Under the pieces are notes generated by a model, which did not search any database, was not told the DNA's origin, and saw nothing but the letters and a program-made list of their open reading frames with translations. 64,000 nucleotides of DNA from positions 178,955-242,954 of the forward strand of contig MU130544.1 of assembly GCA_015039465.1 (NCBI GenBank), given 5' to 3'. The stretch's first letter is position 1. Every line of letters starts with the position of its first letter. The position numbers and the translations under genes are program-made. This DNA comes from Phlegmacium glaucopus. Lineage: Eukaryota > Basidiomycota > Agaricomycetes > Agaricales > Cortinariaceae. Shown here piece by piece: positions 1 to 10,200 of this stretch.

Positions 1-357
1 AACATACTAAGTTCGACTACTTGAAATCATAAAAGGAATTGCAACCGAAATACAGAATATAAATATAACTGCTGCATTATCTCGCACTTTAAAGCAAACC
101 TCCTGCATTCCTGCATGAATAATCCATAACTGATCACCTGACTGATAGAGGAACTAAATCAACACAAAGAAATACGTACTAATGGCAGGAAGGTCCCCAC
201 CGCAGGTACATCACCGCTTGGAGTATTGTTTAGGAGCGGTCGGAATGATATGGAGAACTCTCAAAATTGGAAAACCAATACAAGAAGCAGACTCACTGAT
301 TGAAACAATTTTCGGACAGTTACTGGAACGTTCAGTACGAACGACCGAAAACGACTC
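1..357. other. Left edge, no recognisable gene
   Basis: AT-rich sequence downstream of the KDZ coding region. I looked on the minus strand for the expected continuation of the transposase (the segment that normally follows the conserved HR dipeptide) and did not find it. Nothing else is recognisable. Confidence 0.4.
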
Positions 358-2445
358 TCAACGGTGAGCAAGAGTGGCAGTTCTCATGCTGGGCGAAATG
401 CCATTCAAAGTACTCCAGAGAGTCTCTAGAATTTCTCCATCCACCATACCAGCCCCTTTCACGAAGTTAGTGGCAAATCGGAACAAACAGTCATCCTGGT
501 GGCCATGGACGTGAAACATGCCGATAGCCTTTTCAAAGTCGATCACAGGGGGACTAGAAATATAACCTTTGCCTGCTATAAAACACTCGTCCATTTTCTT
601 GTAGTATTGACACATTATGTCGTAGATCTCCAGCGCTTTGCGAACTCCAACACAATTAGTGGTTTGGAATGCTTCCGATACCGAATAGTCAATGCACTTC
701 TGTTGTTTGCCCTTGAAAAAATTAACGCAGCTTGATGGACAGTAGCAACCATGCCGAGCACAAGCATGCACCGCGATGCCGGTGACGTCTTTAACTCCTG
801 ATCCCATGTTCGCGTCTAGAATTGCCCGAAATCCACTGTCCAACAATTCACAGGTATCTGTCTAACAGGATGATTCAGTATGTGTTGGTCCGCATTGATA
901 TCAAAAACAACTTGTTTGGGATCCACAGCCTTTTTAATATGGACAGCATAAGGCCCTGTTGCAGTCATGAATCCTTCTCCGTCGGTTAACCACACATCAT
1001 CATCAGGTTGTGTTTGTTTGATGTGATCGGCTGTGAAGTTTCCATCCACCACGAAGCTTCGCATGGTTTCATCACTTCAGAATTTCTTAAGCACTCAATG
1101 TGAAAGTAAAAATAGAGCTCTTACGCAGAATATCGACTCATATGATCGGCCGGAAGGTTGACCCCTGGTTGGGGACACGCCGCACAAAAGAGAGCCATTG
1201 AACCCTTGGTTGGCGACCCCAGCCGGTGGCCAAGCCCAAACCACTTCCTCAGCTTGAGGTTTCTCCATTGTCTTGTTGCCCGGCGAAATTCATTGTATCG
1301 GTTCGGCACCGACTGAGGAAATGCCGGATTCGTCAATCTTCGCAGTTTCTGGTAGTATTGATATGCAGATGTCTTGCATTCAAGATTGGACAACCGGTAG
1401 TCGTCAAGGCAGTGAAAGCTGAAAACCGTCTTGATCTTGTCATAACTTGCAGCCAACATCTGCAAATCTAATAACTGTTCATCTGGTTTGCCGACTCGTT
1501 CAGCTTCATCTGGCTTGCCGGCTTCCTCTGCTTGTTTCTGACATCTACACCAGATAACAGGGAGTGAAATCAACCCTGATGCATCCACAATAAGGATATG
1601 TTGAATCTCCAAGTCGTCCTTTGTGGGGGTCGGGGTCCTAAGCGGGACAGGGTCCGTTTCTAATATTGCGACGTCTTGCCACTCAGGATCTTCCGGATCG
1701 TCATCTACATTGACCGAGTCGGAGTCGGCAGGTCCAGCACTATGTTGCTGTGGTTTAGGTTGCGGTGGGTTCCCGGTTGCTAGACTGTCCTCCCGATCCT
1801 TTCCAGCCTCAAGGATACAGCATGCCTCATACAAGTCTTTTTGAGCCGGGCAATTCCCTCCCATATGGCCGACAGATAGGCGCACACCCACCTCCCATAA
1901 ACCTGCATCTTGGTAAAACGTGCCAGTCCACTTCTGTAATCGGTGATAGATAAGTTGCCGATGAGAATTTCGACAACATTTCCGACAATACACAGGCCGG
2001 CCGAGGCAACACAGACAGCGCCAATGGGCTAACTTCGGACAGCAGGTGCAAGTTTTCACCTCATTCCCTTCAGTAAGCAGAATACGCCCCAGGTAGCCTG
2101 ATCTCTTCAGTAGCCATTGCCGCATATAATCATTTTGAGTCTGTTCAGCAATGAGCACAGCTTAAGGAATAATATCGAATTTAATACATTGCCGTATGCT
2201 GCTCGCACTTCTTCCTCAGTCAGCAAGGTAGGATCCAGGTGCATTAAGTAATCATCTCCGACGCCTGAGTCATTTTCAGCTCCGTAATGCCTGAGTGGCA
2301 CAGCTGGGGGGTCGATCGCTGGCTGTCGATAGGGAGCACTGGAGGAACTCGGGCGATAGGGTGCGCCAACAATGATCGTTTTGCCTCGTTGCTTTTTGTA
2401 GACCCCCCTCTGAAACTCGTCTGGCAGTCTTTTGGCTTTGCCCAT
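358..2445 (-). CDS. KDZ transposase with CxC2 cysteine cluster, 3'-truncated
   Basis: This is a transposase of the fungal Kyakuja-Dileera-Zisupton (KDZ) superfamily. The proposed exons are 2445..2188, 2140..1125, 1074..912 and 861..about 361, with GT..AG introns of 47, 50 and 50 bp that keep one frame. The N-terminus begins MGKAKRLPDEF. The CxC2 zinc-cluster domain follows (CTCCPKLAHWRCLCC, then CRKCC). The catalytic region shows the DGNF aspartate, the ACARHGCY segment, GMFHVHGHQDDC and the GEILETLW glutamate block. The frame closes just after LAHR, where intact relatives continue for several hundred residues, so the C-terminus is missing, lies beyond a large insertion, or lies outside the window. 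No terminal inverted repeats were found. The family assignment is firm. The exact 3' end is not. It is probably an inactive remnant. Confidence 0.85.
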
Positions 2446-2466
2446 TGGAAGTAGGTAGGATAAAGT

Positions 2467-2491
2467 AAAAAAAAAAAAAAAAAAAAAAAAA
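2467..2491. repeat. Poly(A) run of 25
   Basis: An uninterrupted A tract on the plus strand (a T tract for the KDZ gene), immediately upstream of the KDZ start codon at 2445. It may be a promoter T-tract or simply a microsatellite. Confidence 0.9.
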
Positions 2492-2892
2492 TTCAGACCT
2501 CATTGCAAACACATTGGTACCACATTGCTAACCACGTTCCATCCAGGGTCGAGCAAGCCAAATTTTGGGTGCATGTAGAATTTGAAATGTTCGGGTGAGT
2601 CCTGAGTGAGTGCAGAAGTCAGTCCGACTGGGCACTCGGATGACCACCCGACTTTAGAAACTACCATCAGCGCCAATTATATTCATGAGCGTCTATTGTA
2701 AGGCTGAACGACATCAAAATTAAAATAAATATGTGTCCGGCACAACAGCCTATCCTCACGAAATGTCCAATGATCTTCTTGGGATTATCGGTGAACACTT
2801 ACCTTGAAGAAGACTTGCCGATTGTAAATGGAAAAAATAATAATATTTAATTTTAAACTTTGTGGTCGGCCATGTCCATCCAAACACACAAC

Positions 2893-3330
2893 CAGAGAGT
2901 AATTCGGGTATACACCCGAGATTCGGGCATTCACCCAAGGAAAGGGAGAGATTTTGCTGCAATTCGCGAGTCCCAGTCAAACAGAAATTTGAATTCGGGA
3001 TTTCATCCAATGGTCCAAAGGGAGAGGTTTTGCTGCAACTCGGGTGCCCACCCGACCAAGCCAGACAGAATTTGTGCTGCAATTCAGGTACCCAAATCCC
3101 AGCCAGAAAGAACTTTGAATTCGGGATTTCACCCGATGGCCCAAATGGAGAGATTGGACTGCAATTCGGGTGCCCACCCGAGCAACCAGCCGGACAGGAT
3201 TTGTTGGTCCTCCCGAGCACAAGATTTGGTGTGAATTCGGGGATTCACCCGATGGTCGGATTGGGCTGCATTTCGGGTGACCACCCGAGCAACCAGCAGC
3301 AAGCAATTTTGCATTTCGGGTAGGCTACCA
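2893..3330. repeat. Degenerate direct repeat, period about 120-130 bp
   Basis: Phrases such as GAATTCGGGATTTCACCCGA and GCAATTCGGGTGCCCACCCG recur in the same order near 2990, 3115 and 3232, so the period is about 118-127 bp. Each unit contains TTCGGG/CCCGA dyads. Long open frames on both strands reflect the repeat composition, not genes. Confidence 0.75.
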
Positions 3331-3354
3331 AATGATTTAATGGCCCACCGGAAC

Positions 3355-3775
3355 AACCAGCCAGAAAATGGGTGCTCTGGTTGTTGGGTTGTATCCCGAA
3401 CGCCCAGCTTCTGGTTAGTATTCGGGTGGTATCCCGAACGCCAGCCAGAAAAGACAGGTTCTGGCTGGTATTCGGGTGATATCCCGAATCCCCGAATCCC
3501 CAGTTTTCTGGCTGGTTTTGGGATAATATCCCGAGCACCGGCCAGAAAATGTGTGGTTGTATCCCGAGCACACAGCCAGAACCGTCTTTTCTGGTTGGTA
3601 TTCGGGTGGTATCCCGAACGCCAGCAAGAAAAGACAGTTTCCGGCTGGTATTCGGGTGATATCCCGAATGCCCGAGTGCCCAGCCCAGAACGTGTTTTCT
3701 GGGTGGTCCTGGGGTATCCCGAGCGCCCAGCCAGAAACCGTTTTCTGGCTGGTTTTCGAGTAGATAATTGCTTCG
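3355..3775. repeat. Tandem array of about 50-bp hairpin-forming units
   Basis: About eight degenerate units follow one another. A typical unit runs TTCTGGCTGG, then TTCGGGTGATATCCCGAA, then CCAGCCAGAA. The outer ends are complementary (TTCTGGCTGG with CCAGCCAGAA) and so is the core (TTCGGG with CCCGAA), so each unit can fold on itself. The array abuts the longer-period repeat to its left, which shares the TTCGGG/CCCGAA dyad. Confidence 0.8.
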
Positions 3776-4601
3776 GGTACCCGATTAGTGCTCACCTGCA
3801 CCCATTACCCCCCATATGTGTAGGGGCATCAGCTTATGGGTCAATGACGGACATATTCCCAGCATCAGCTTAGTCCGCTGCTGGGTCTATGACGGTACAT
3901 TTTTACATTTCACTCCTCCATCTTTGACGGGGTATTCTAACTATACTGGCTGATTCGCCTTCAGTTTGGATCTTGAAAGTGGTTGCATTTGTACAGATGT
4001 GTGGAGTAGCCTTGCGTTCATTGACAACATTCTGTGGTGAGAAGGCGCTAAACGTCAAGCTCCAATGTCCGTTGTTGTGCTTATCGTTGTCATCCCTGTG
4101 TGATTTCATAGTTATATTGTATTAATTAAATCAAGAAACTCACCAAAAATAACTCCCCTAGTGGGGAGTTGTTGGTGTTAGCATCGTTATTGCTGGTGTT
4201 GGTTGTGTTGCGTTGTTGTGACAGTTGTGTTTTGTTGATAGCTGAGAGTCAATGAGATTTTTAAAACTCCGACTCCCAAAATATGGGTTCTGGCACTTGT
4301 CTGGCGCCTAACAATATTTTATAGATTTTAAATTCAATTCTGCACGGAAAAATTAGAAAAAAATATTGACAGAAAGTTCAGTTCGAACCGGTTCGAACCC
4401 GGTTCTCAGAAATTTAGAAATGTGAGAACCAAGAACCGAACCGACAGCCCAAAATCCCTGGACTGAACTGAACTGAACCTGAACCGACGGTTTGGTTCTT
4501 TCGGTTCTCGGTTCTTGCGTCGGTTCGGAACCGAACTTTGGCATCACTACGTTGATGGGCATATGAGCGACGCCAGAAGACCTATCTTTGTGTTCAACTA
4601 T
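3776..4601. repeat. Spacer with GGTTC/GAACC-rich low-complexity tract
   Basis: No gene is recognisable. From about 4377 to 4545 the sequence is dominated by short direct and inverted repeats of GGTTCG and CGAACC (for example CGAACCGGTTCGAACCCGG). Its left part may fold extensively. The truncated end of the WD40-kinase gene lies just to the right. Confidence 0.6.
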
Positions 4602-4651
4602 GTATAGCTATATCTGTGACATTGCTAACATTATAATTCGAATGAACATAC

Positions 4652-6257
4652 CCCTCGTATATCGGAATGAACAATGCGTTGTGCTGAGGAAGAGGAAATA
4701 ACTGGTGAGGATAGGAGGGACAAGACATAACTCACAGTGAAGGTATGCAACACCTCTGGCCACGCCAATAACCAATTCCATCTTGTTATACTCCTCTTCC
4801 GATTTGATGTATTCACTTAAAAGACCTATTGCAATGATCACATTTCAGAAAGACGAATAGACTGCAATTTACATTCATACCATTTATCATCCACGATGTG
4901 ATCATTGCAGGAAATCTGCCAAAGTCCATACTGACACCCAATAACGGAACGAGGTTATCATGTGCCAATTTCGCCCACGTAGTTAGACATTTGGTGAGTC
5001 GCTGGGTGGAGAGTACCGTTAGTGGATATCTTAAGGCACAAAGTCATATATACGTACATCTTCAAATTCCTGTCGTTCTTGTGATTTGCTACGTGGATTA
5101 AAGCCAGGACGTAGTGCTTTGATTGCGACAACGTGTTGAAAAATGCGTGGCTTATCGAGTTTCCATGCACCACGGTAGATATCAAAGTAAAGTCCAATGA
5201 AAGGTTCTGGTTTTGATTTTACGACCTTATTGTCAGTGATATCGAGTTCTGCGAGTTCGGATGGGATGGAAGGTTTTCCTTTCGCTGGACTCTTCTTCTG
5301 GGGTATCTTGAGCTCATATAAAGAGATCTTGTCGTTAACAGCGACGGCAACGCGATTATGACGACCATCCAACGCTACATTCTTTGCCATAGCCGGCAAC
5401 CCAGAGTTGGCGATATATACACCTTGACCAATATCCCACACGTTAAGATGGCCACCACAAATAATGAGTGCAGTGCTATCCGGCACAAAAATAAGGGAGG
5501 TGATGGGCCCGAATCGACCATGAGGTAGTAGCGCCGCGAGGACGACGCTAGTCGTAACACTTGCATTCCAAAGACGGATGTCACCAACATCGTCGCCCGT
5601 TGCAATCCATTTGCTATCCTGCGACCACGCGCAAGCAGAAACCTTTACAGAACCGACTGGGGTGAGTTGGCAATGCACCTTAGAGCCTTCGGGAACAACG
5701 TATGGTATGACTTCAAGCTGTCCATTGTCGCGACCAACAATGAGCAAGTGGGGTTCAAGCGGACAGTAGGCGACACTCGTTGCCTCGAACCTAGAGGTCT
5801 GAGAAATAGCCCCAAAGGTAGTTAGGTCGTGTTCAACAAGACGTCCTTCACATAATGGCAAGGTAATCATCTTGCCATCAGATCTGAAAGCACACATCGT
5901 AGCACCGGTAATGTAAACATTGTGTTTCTGTAGGCTCCACGTCTTTCCTCCAGGTGAATCCCGTTTCACCATTTGGATACACTCCAACTTTTGAGCATAG
6001 TTCAATCCAACGACGGCGGCCATGTCCGGGTCAGTCGGTGAAAAGACCACAAATGACCAGTCGTCAAGTGACAAGGTAGCGGCGCCAGTGGCTGTCTCCC
6101 AGAACCAGACTCTGCCATTATTATGATTTGGGTCGTGCACGGCCGTCGTCCCGGCTATAGTCGTTCCGTCTGATGAGAAGGAAAGGGAGGAGTGGTATGA
6201 ACCGATGAACCAGCTGGACTTTGTCTCGACAAAAACGTATTTAAAGGAATTTTCCAT
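4652..6257 (-). CDS. WD40-protein kinase fusion, copy 1, 3'-truncated
   Basis: Exons 6257..5058, 5001..4881, 4825..4736 and 4683..4652 join in frame through introns of 56, 55 and 52 bp. Residues 1 to about 330 form a WD40-type propeller (SLSFSSDGTTIAG near the start, ACAWSQDSKWIATG, DIRLWNAS, LNVWDIGQG). A Ser/Thr or TKL-like kinase domain follows: FDIYRGAWK in the nucleotide-loop position, VAIKAL with the catalytic lysine, WAKLAHDNLVPLLGV (helix C to strand 4), ARGVAYLH, and the catalytic-loop HSDIRG. Homology to copy 2 (60292-62447) stops abruptly at about 4602, so the DFG segment and C-lobe are missing. The start at 6257 gives MENSFKY, equivalent to the copy 2 start. It could still make a WD40 protein with half a kinase. 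A substrate cannot be inferred. Confidence 0.75.
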
Positions 6258-6478
6258 ATTACAGGAGGGTGAAGATAATGAGGGAGTTACCACGATCCAA
6301 TGAAGACAATTAGACGAAAGCTCGACTCGTTGGTGTGATCCGATGAAGACGATTAGACGTTGAAAGCTTGGTTCATAAGGAGCGTCTGCTGAAGGTGATT
6401 ATGAGGCGAATGGTGTTCCATGACAGATCTTCAAGCAAATTTTCGACGTTATCTGATGTCAGATGACTTACTGAATGC
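6258..6478 (-). promoter_or_regulatory. Conserved upstream region of WD40-kinase copy 1
   Basis: About 220 bp upstream of the start codon align with 60109-60291, upstream of copy 2 (for example CATTCAGTAAGTCA and TAACTCCCTCA close to the ATG). Copy 1 carries an extra tandem copy of an AGCTTTC..TCTAAT..GTCTTCAT segment of about 40 bp. The duplication therefore included the promoter. No specific binding site is identified. Confidence 0.5.
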
Positions 6479-6942
6479 CATCCATCCCCATCGACAGGAG
6501 ATGCGCATTGCCAAGGTATATGATTCGGCGATCTGCGTGGGAGGTCAAAAGTTACATTCCTTCGAGTGTAGTCTGTGAGTCCTCACGTCAGCTAAAAAAA
6601 GCTTGACCTAGTGACGTTCCGGCCCAGCTTGGCCTGGCTTCAGAGGCGGTGAGATAGATGAAAGAAGCGCATACAGGCACGAAAGTTGAAACTAAGAATA
6701 GAAAATAATTAATCGAACGTTGGTCGAAGGGCGGCGTTTCAAGGAATAAATAATTAGCGCCTACCCGGTCTCCAATTCTGATTGGAGCAGGAACTTCTAA
6801 CCTTACTAGACCCAAACTACACCTTCCATCCCCCCAAGGAACCAAGATTTAAGATGACCGACGACATGATGGGCGCCTGGATAGAACGAATGATCCCGGG
6901 TCTGTACTACTAGGTACTACTCAGTGGTTGAGACTGGAGTTA
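6479..6942. other. Spacer between WD40-kinase copy 1 and the MULE
   Basis: No gene or clear repeat is visible. The MULE target site GGTAGTGTG ends this stretch. Confidence 0.4.
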
Positions 6943-6951
6943 GGTAGTGTG
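6943..6951. repeat. Target-site duplication, left (GGTAGTGTG)
   Basis: These nine bases are identical to 12410-12418 and directly abut the two terminal inverted repeats. Nine bp is the usual target-site duplication length for Mutator-like elements. Confidence 0.95.
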
Positions 6952-6991
6952 GGATAAAACTATTCAGAAACCCCCTTTCTGCGAGAAATCA
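6952..6991 (+). repeat. MULE terminal inverted repeat, left
   Basis: Forty bases are the exact reverse complement of 12370-12409. The match ends at 6992/12369. Confidence 0.97.
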
Positions 6992-7213
6992 TAATGCTTA
7001 GATAGAAACCCCCTTTCTGATAGGACAAACAACGTCGGCATATTAAAATGCCGAGTATAACTCCGAAAGACATGAGCACCCGAATGTGATCACATGATGC
7101 ATTCTGTTTATCAAAGGCCCGTTATGCGACTTTGAGGATGCGCAACTCTCCTTCCACTAGACAGGACAGGGGATTTCAGGTGCGTACGGCATATTCTATG
7201 TCTTAATCACTTT

Positions 7214-10200
7214 CTAAAGGTTCTTTAGGATTGGGCAAGACCTTCTCGTATGGCCAGTCTTGCCACAGAGCCCACATTTTCGCGTTTGGGATGCCTTCGG
7301 CTGTGCCCTTGCCCCTCCTCCTTGCGGTCGACCTTCGGTAGCTCCTGTCATCCTTCGTTCACGTGGCCTGCCCTTTGGATTGGGGATCGGTGGCTCACGG
7401 AAGTCATCATTTTCGGTGTCGCGTCGACGCGAGGCCCTATATTTAATGTTGGTAAGACTATTAGGGCGTGTCACTTATTCAATCTCACCTGAGCTCTTCA
7501 AGGTCAGCCAACAGAGTATCCAATTGCTCTTGGGTTTGGACACCGTTCATCAATGGGCCCAATGCCGCTGTTGCTTCATGGAAGACTGTACGAGCTGGAA
7601 CCGTCTGTGTTTGAGGAACTGCTGGTGTGGATGACGGCAGCAGCTTTTTTGGCTCCAGAGGATTTGCAGAGATGAGTGGTGTCTGTTGCGAGGTTGGAAG
7701 GTCTGCTTCTGGGCGTCGAAATTGGGCCTCCCGAGCTTCTACAGAGGGTATGTTTCGTAAGTCAAGATTTTTGTTGTTGTACCATCTAATCACATATCAG
7801 TTTTTTGAATTCCAGAATACTCAACAACTTACCTAGCACGGATTACCCCCAAGTTGAATTTGAGTGTCGTGATGGCGCTCAGGACCTGGAAGTAGTGGCG
7901 ACAAGGCAATCCAAGATTCATCCCCATACAACAGTCGCAAACATAACTATCGTCTGGGAGAAGAGCGACAATGTGCAAAGCATTTGTTCCTATGTGCGTG
8001 ACCTCCATGAGATGTTTTATTGTTAATCCTCGTCCACGTATTAGGCGTAGCAGAAAGACTGTTGAAATATGTGAGTTATCATTTTGGAAATTGTTCATCA
8101 TGGACTAATGATTCAGCGTGTCACTAGAGTCATCCACAAAGCAAATTTGTGGAATTTACCTGCTCCTCTCCTTGCTCCCAGTCATACCCAACATCGCCGC
8201 TCACAGTTACTGCGTACTCATTCTGATTTTGAGAATTGTATTAGTACTTAGTGAGACGGTAAGGTGCAAATAATATTACCCAATCTCGTATCCCATCTGG
8301 GCGTTGTAAAACTCGAGTACGATAATACATGCTTTGTTCCATTTGCTCGTAACATTTCTGAAGGGGAAAGGGTGCTGTAAATTGACGAACAAGCTGCAGT
8401 GGTCCCGGAAAGACAGTTTCAATGGGTTTGGCATGCTGTCGACGTGATGACTGTCATAGAGATGTAAGTAATGAAAAAGTGACAATCTAAAATTCAACAC
8501 TTACATCTCGTACTCGAAGGGTCTCTTGCAGGCCTTGCCCATCTGTGCGCTCATTCAACCCATCAAAAAGATCTTTAAGAGACTTCCTCGGGCCTCCAAA
8601 TGCCTTCGTAATCCGATTTTCGACCTCAACTCTCCCATTTGTTCTCACTCCACATGTGAACTTGTGGCTGACATACACCCATGCCCACTGCCTTCGACAA
8701 GGATACAATTCGTCATCAAGATACTTCTGTGCAGCAGGATATTGAGTAGTAAGTTGTCGCCACTGTATATCAAAGTCTTCCGGTGAAATTGCCCGGTATA
8801 CAGCCCAGAAGTCGTTTTTGAAGGGCATCCATTGGTCGGACGGAATGATCCTGCGAAGGTTCTTGTCCACATTGCCATCGAGATGCTGCATGCAGAAGAT
8901 ATGTTCAGAAACAGCCAGAACTTCCTCGACTGCTGAAATCAAGGAACGATGCCGATCCGATATGAAGGTGTCGGGTGCAAAACCTGCGCTGTCTAGATGG
9001 CATTGAAGAACCCAGGCATGGTGCGCATGGTCTTCAAGTGCTTGAAATGCATACCAGGCATTCCGTGAACGGCTATGCCCATCAATAATAATTCCAATGC
9101 TGAGAGGATATCCGGCTTCATTGCGACCGTAGGTGTTATCGTTTATCAAGACATCGCCATAGTGTTGACCAAGAGCTCTTTGAAGAGGTGATTGCCACCA
9201 GACGCCTGTTACAACACCATCTTTGTTAATCTTGATGTGGGATAGCCATCCATGAGTTTCTCTCGCCAATTCCTCGAGTTTGGCAATGATTGCATGCATA
9301 CTCCCACCCAGACTTTCAACCTCTTGACGAGCCTCACGACGAGCCTGACCCATAATGTTTCCAATTTGGCGAGGCTCAAGAGCTGTCCCCGTTTGTGTCG
9401 TCATGACAGTTCCAAGCTGGCCACGTGTGAAACGACTTGAAGAACTAGTGGCAAGCTTTGAGATAATTTCCTTCTGCACCTTGGTCGGTTGGCGGCGTAT
9501 CGGAGCGCCTTCTGGTATTTGACGAGGATGGTTATGGTCCCAGGAAACCAAGGTAATAACCCATTGTGATCCCTTGCGATTGACGTTGACATGTGCTTTA
9601 CAGCCGGTCTTGATTGTTTTCCCTTGACGATGGTCTGAAGGGTCAATACCGACTGTATGTATTGGGGTGTGGTGGTAGTAGCAGTTGCATCGGAAAGTCC
9701 TTTTCTTCAGCTGACCATAATCATCCTTTTCAACCTGTGCTCTTTTCCAACGGTAACCAAGAGCCTCTTCACGTGCATAGATAGCTACTTCAGCTTCGTC
9801 GATAGAGTGATACACGGAAAAAATACCAACGGCACCAGGAGAGGCTTTGACACTTTTTGCAGGTGGACTTTCGGGCTTGACACCTTGGGGCATGAGCATT
9901 GGCTTCTCTGGACTGCAGAGGTCAATGACAGACTCGTGTTTGATGTGCTTCTTGTTAATTGTGGTGCCTGCTTTTCGTACTGGCTTTTCTGGTGTGCAAA
10001 GATCGATAACCATCTTTTCCTGTTTGATGGTATGGAGTATGTTGTTGTCAGAATCGCTATCCTTCATAGGACTGATATCAACCACAACAGATCTTTTGGT
10101 GATAGGCTTTGGTGTGATTGAGACTGTTGATTGAGGTATAGGAGCTGGCGATGACATGACAAATATTATCTCAGATGGAGAACCTGGTGAAGTGAGTCCT

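Noticed and set aside
2860..3323. Overlapping open frames of 109-154 codons on both strands
   Set aside because: They are by-products of the long-period repeat array.
3277..3873. Open frame of 198 codons with repeated WYPER..SGDIPN-like peptides, and a 128-codon frame on the opposite strand
   Set aside because: Both arise from the hairpin satellite. The repeat is open in several frames on both strands and the peptides have no independent support.
4377..4545. Possible tRNA because of GGTTCGAACC-like sequence
   Set aside because: The motif is part of a low-complexity GGTTC/GAACC tract, with no D-arm, anticodon arm or acceptor stem.
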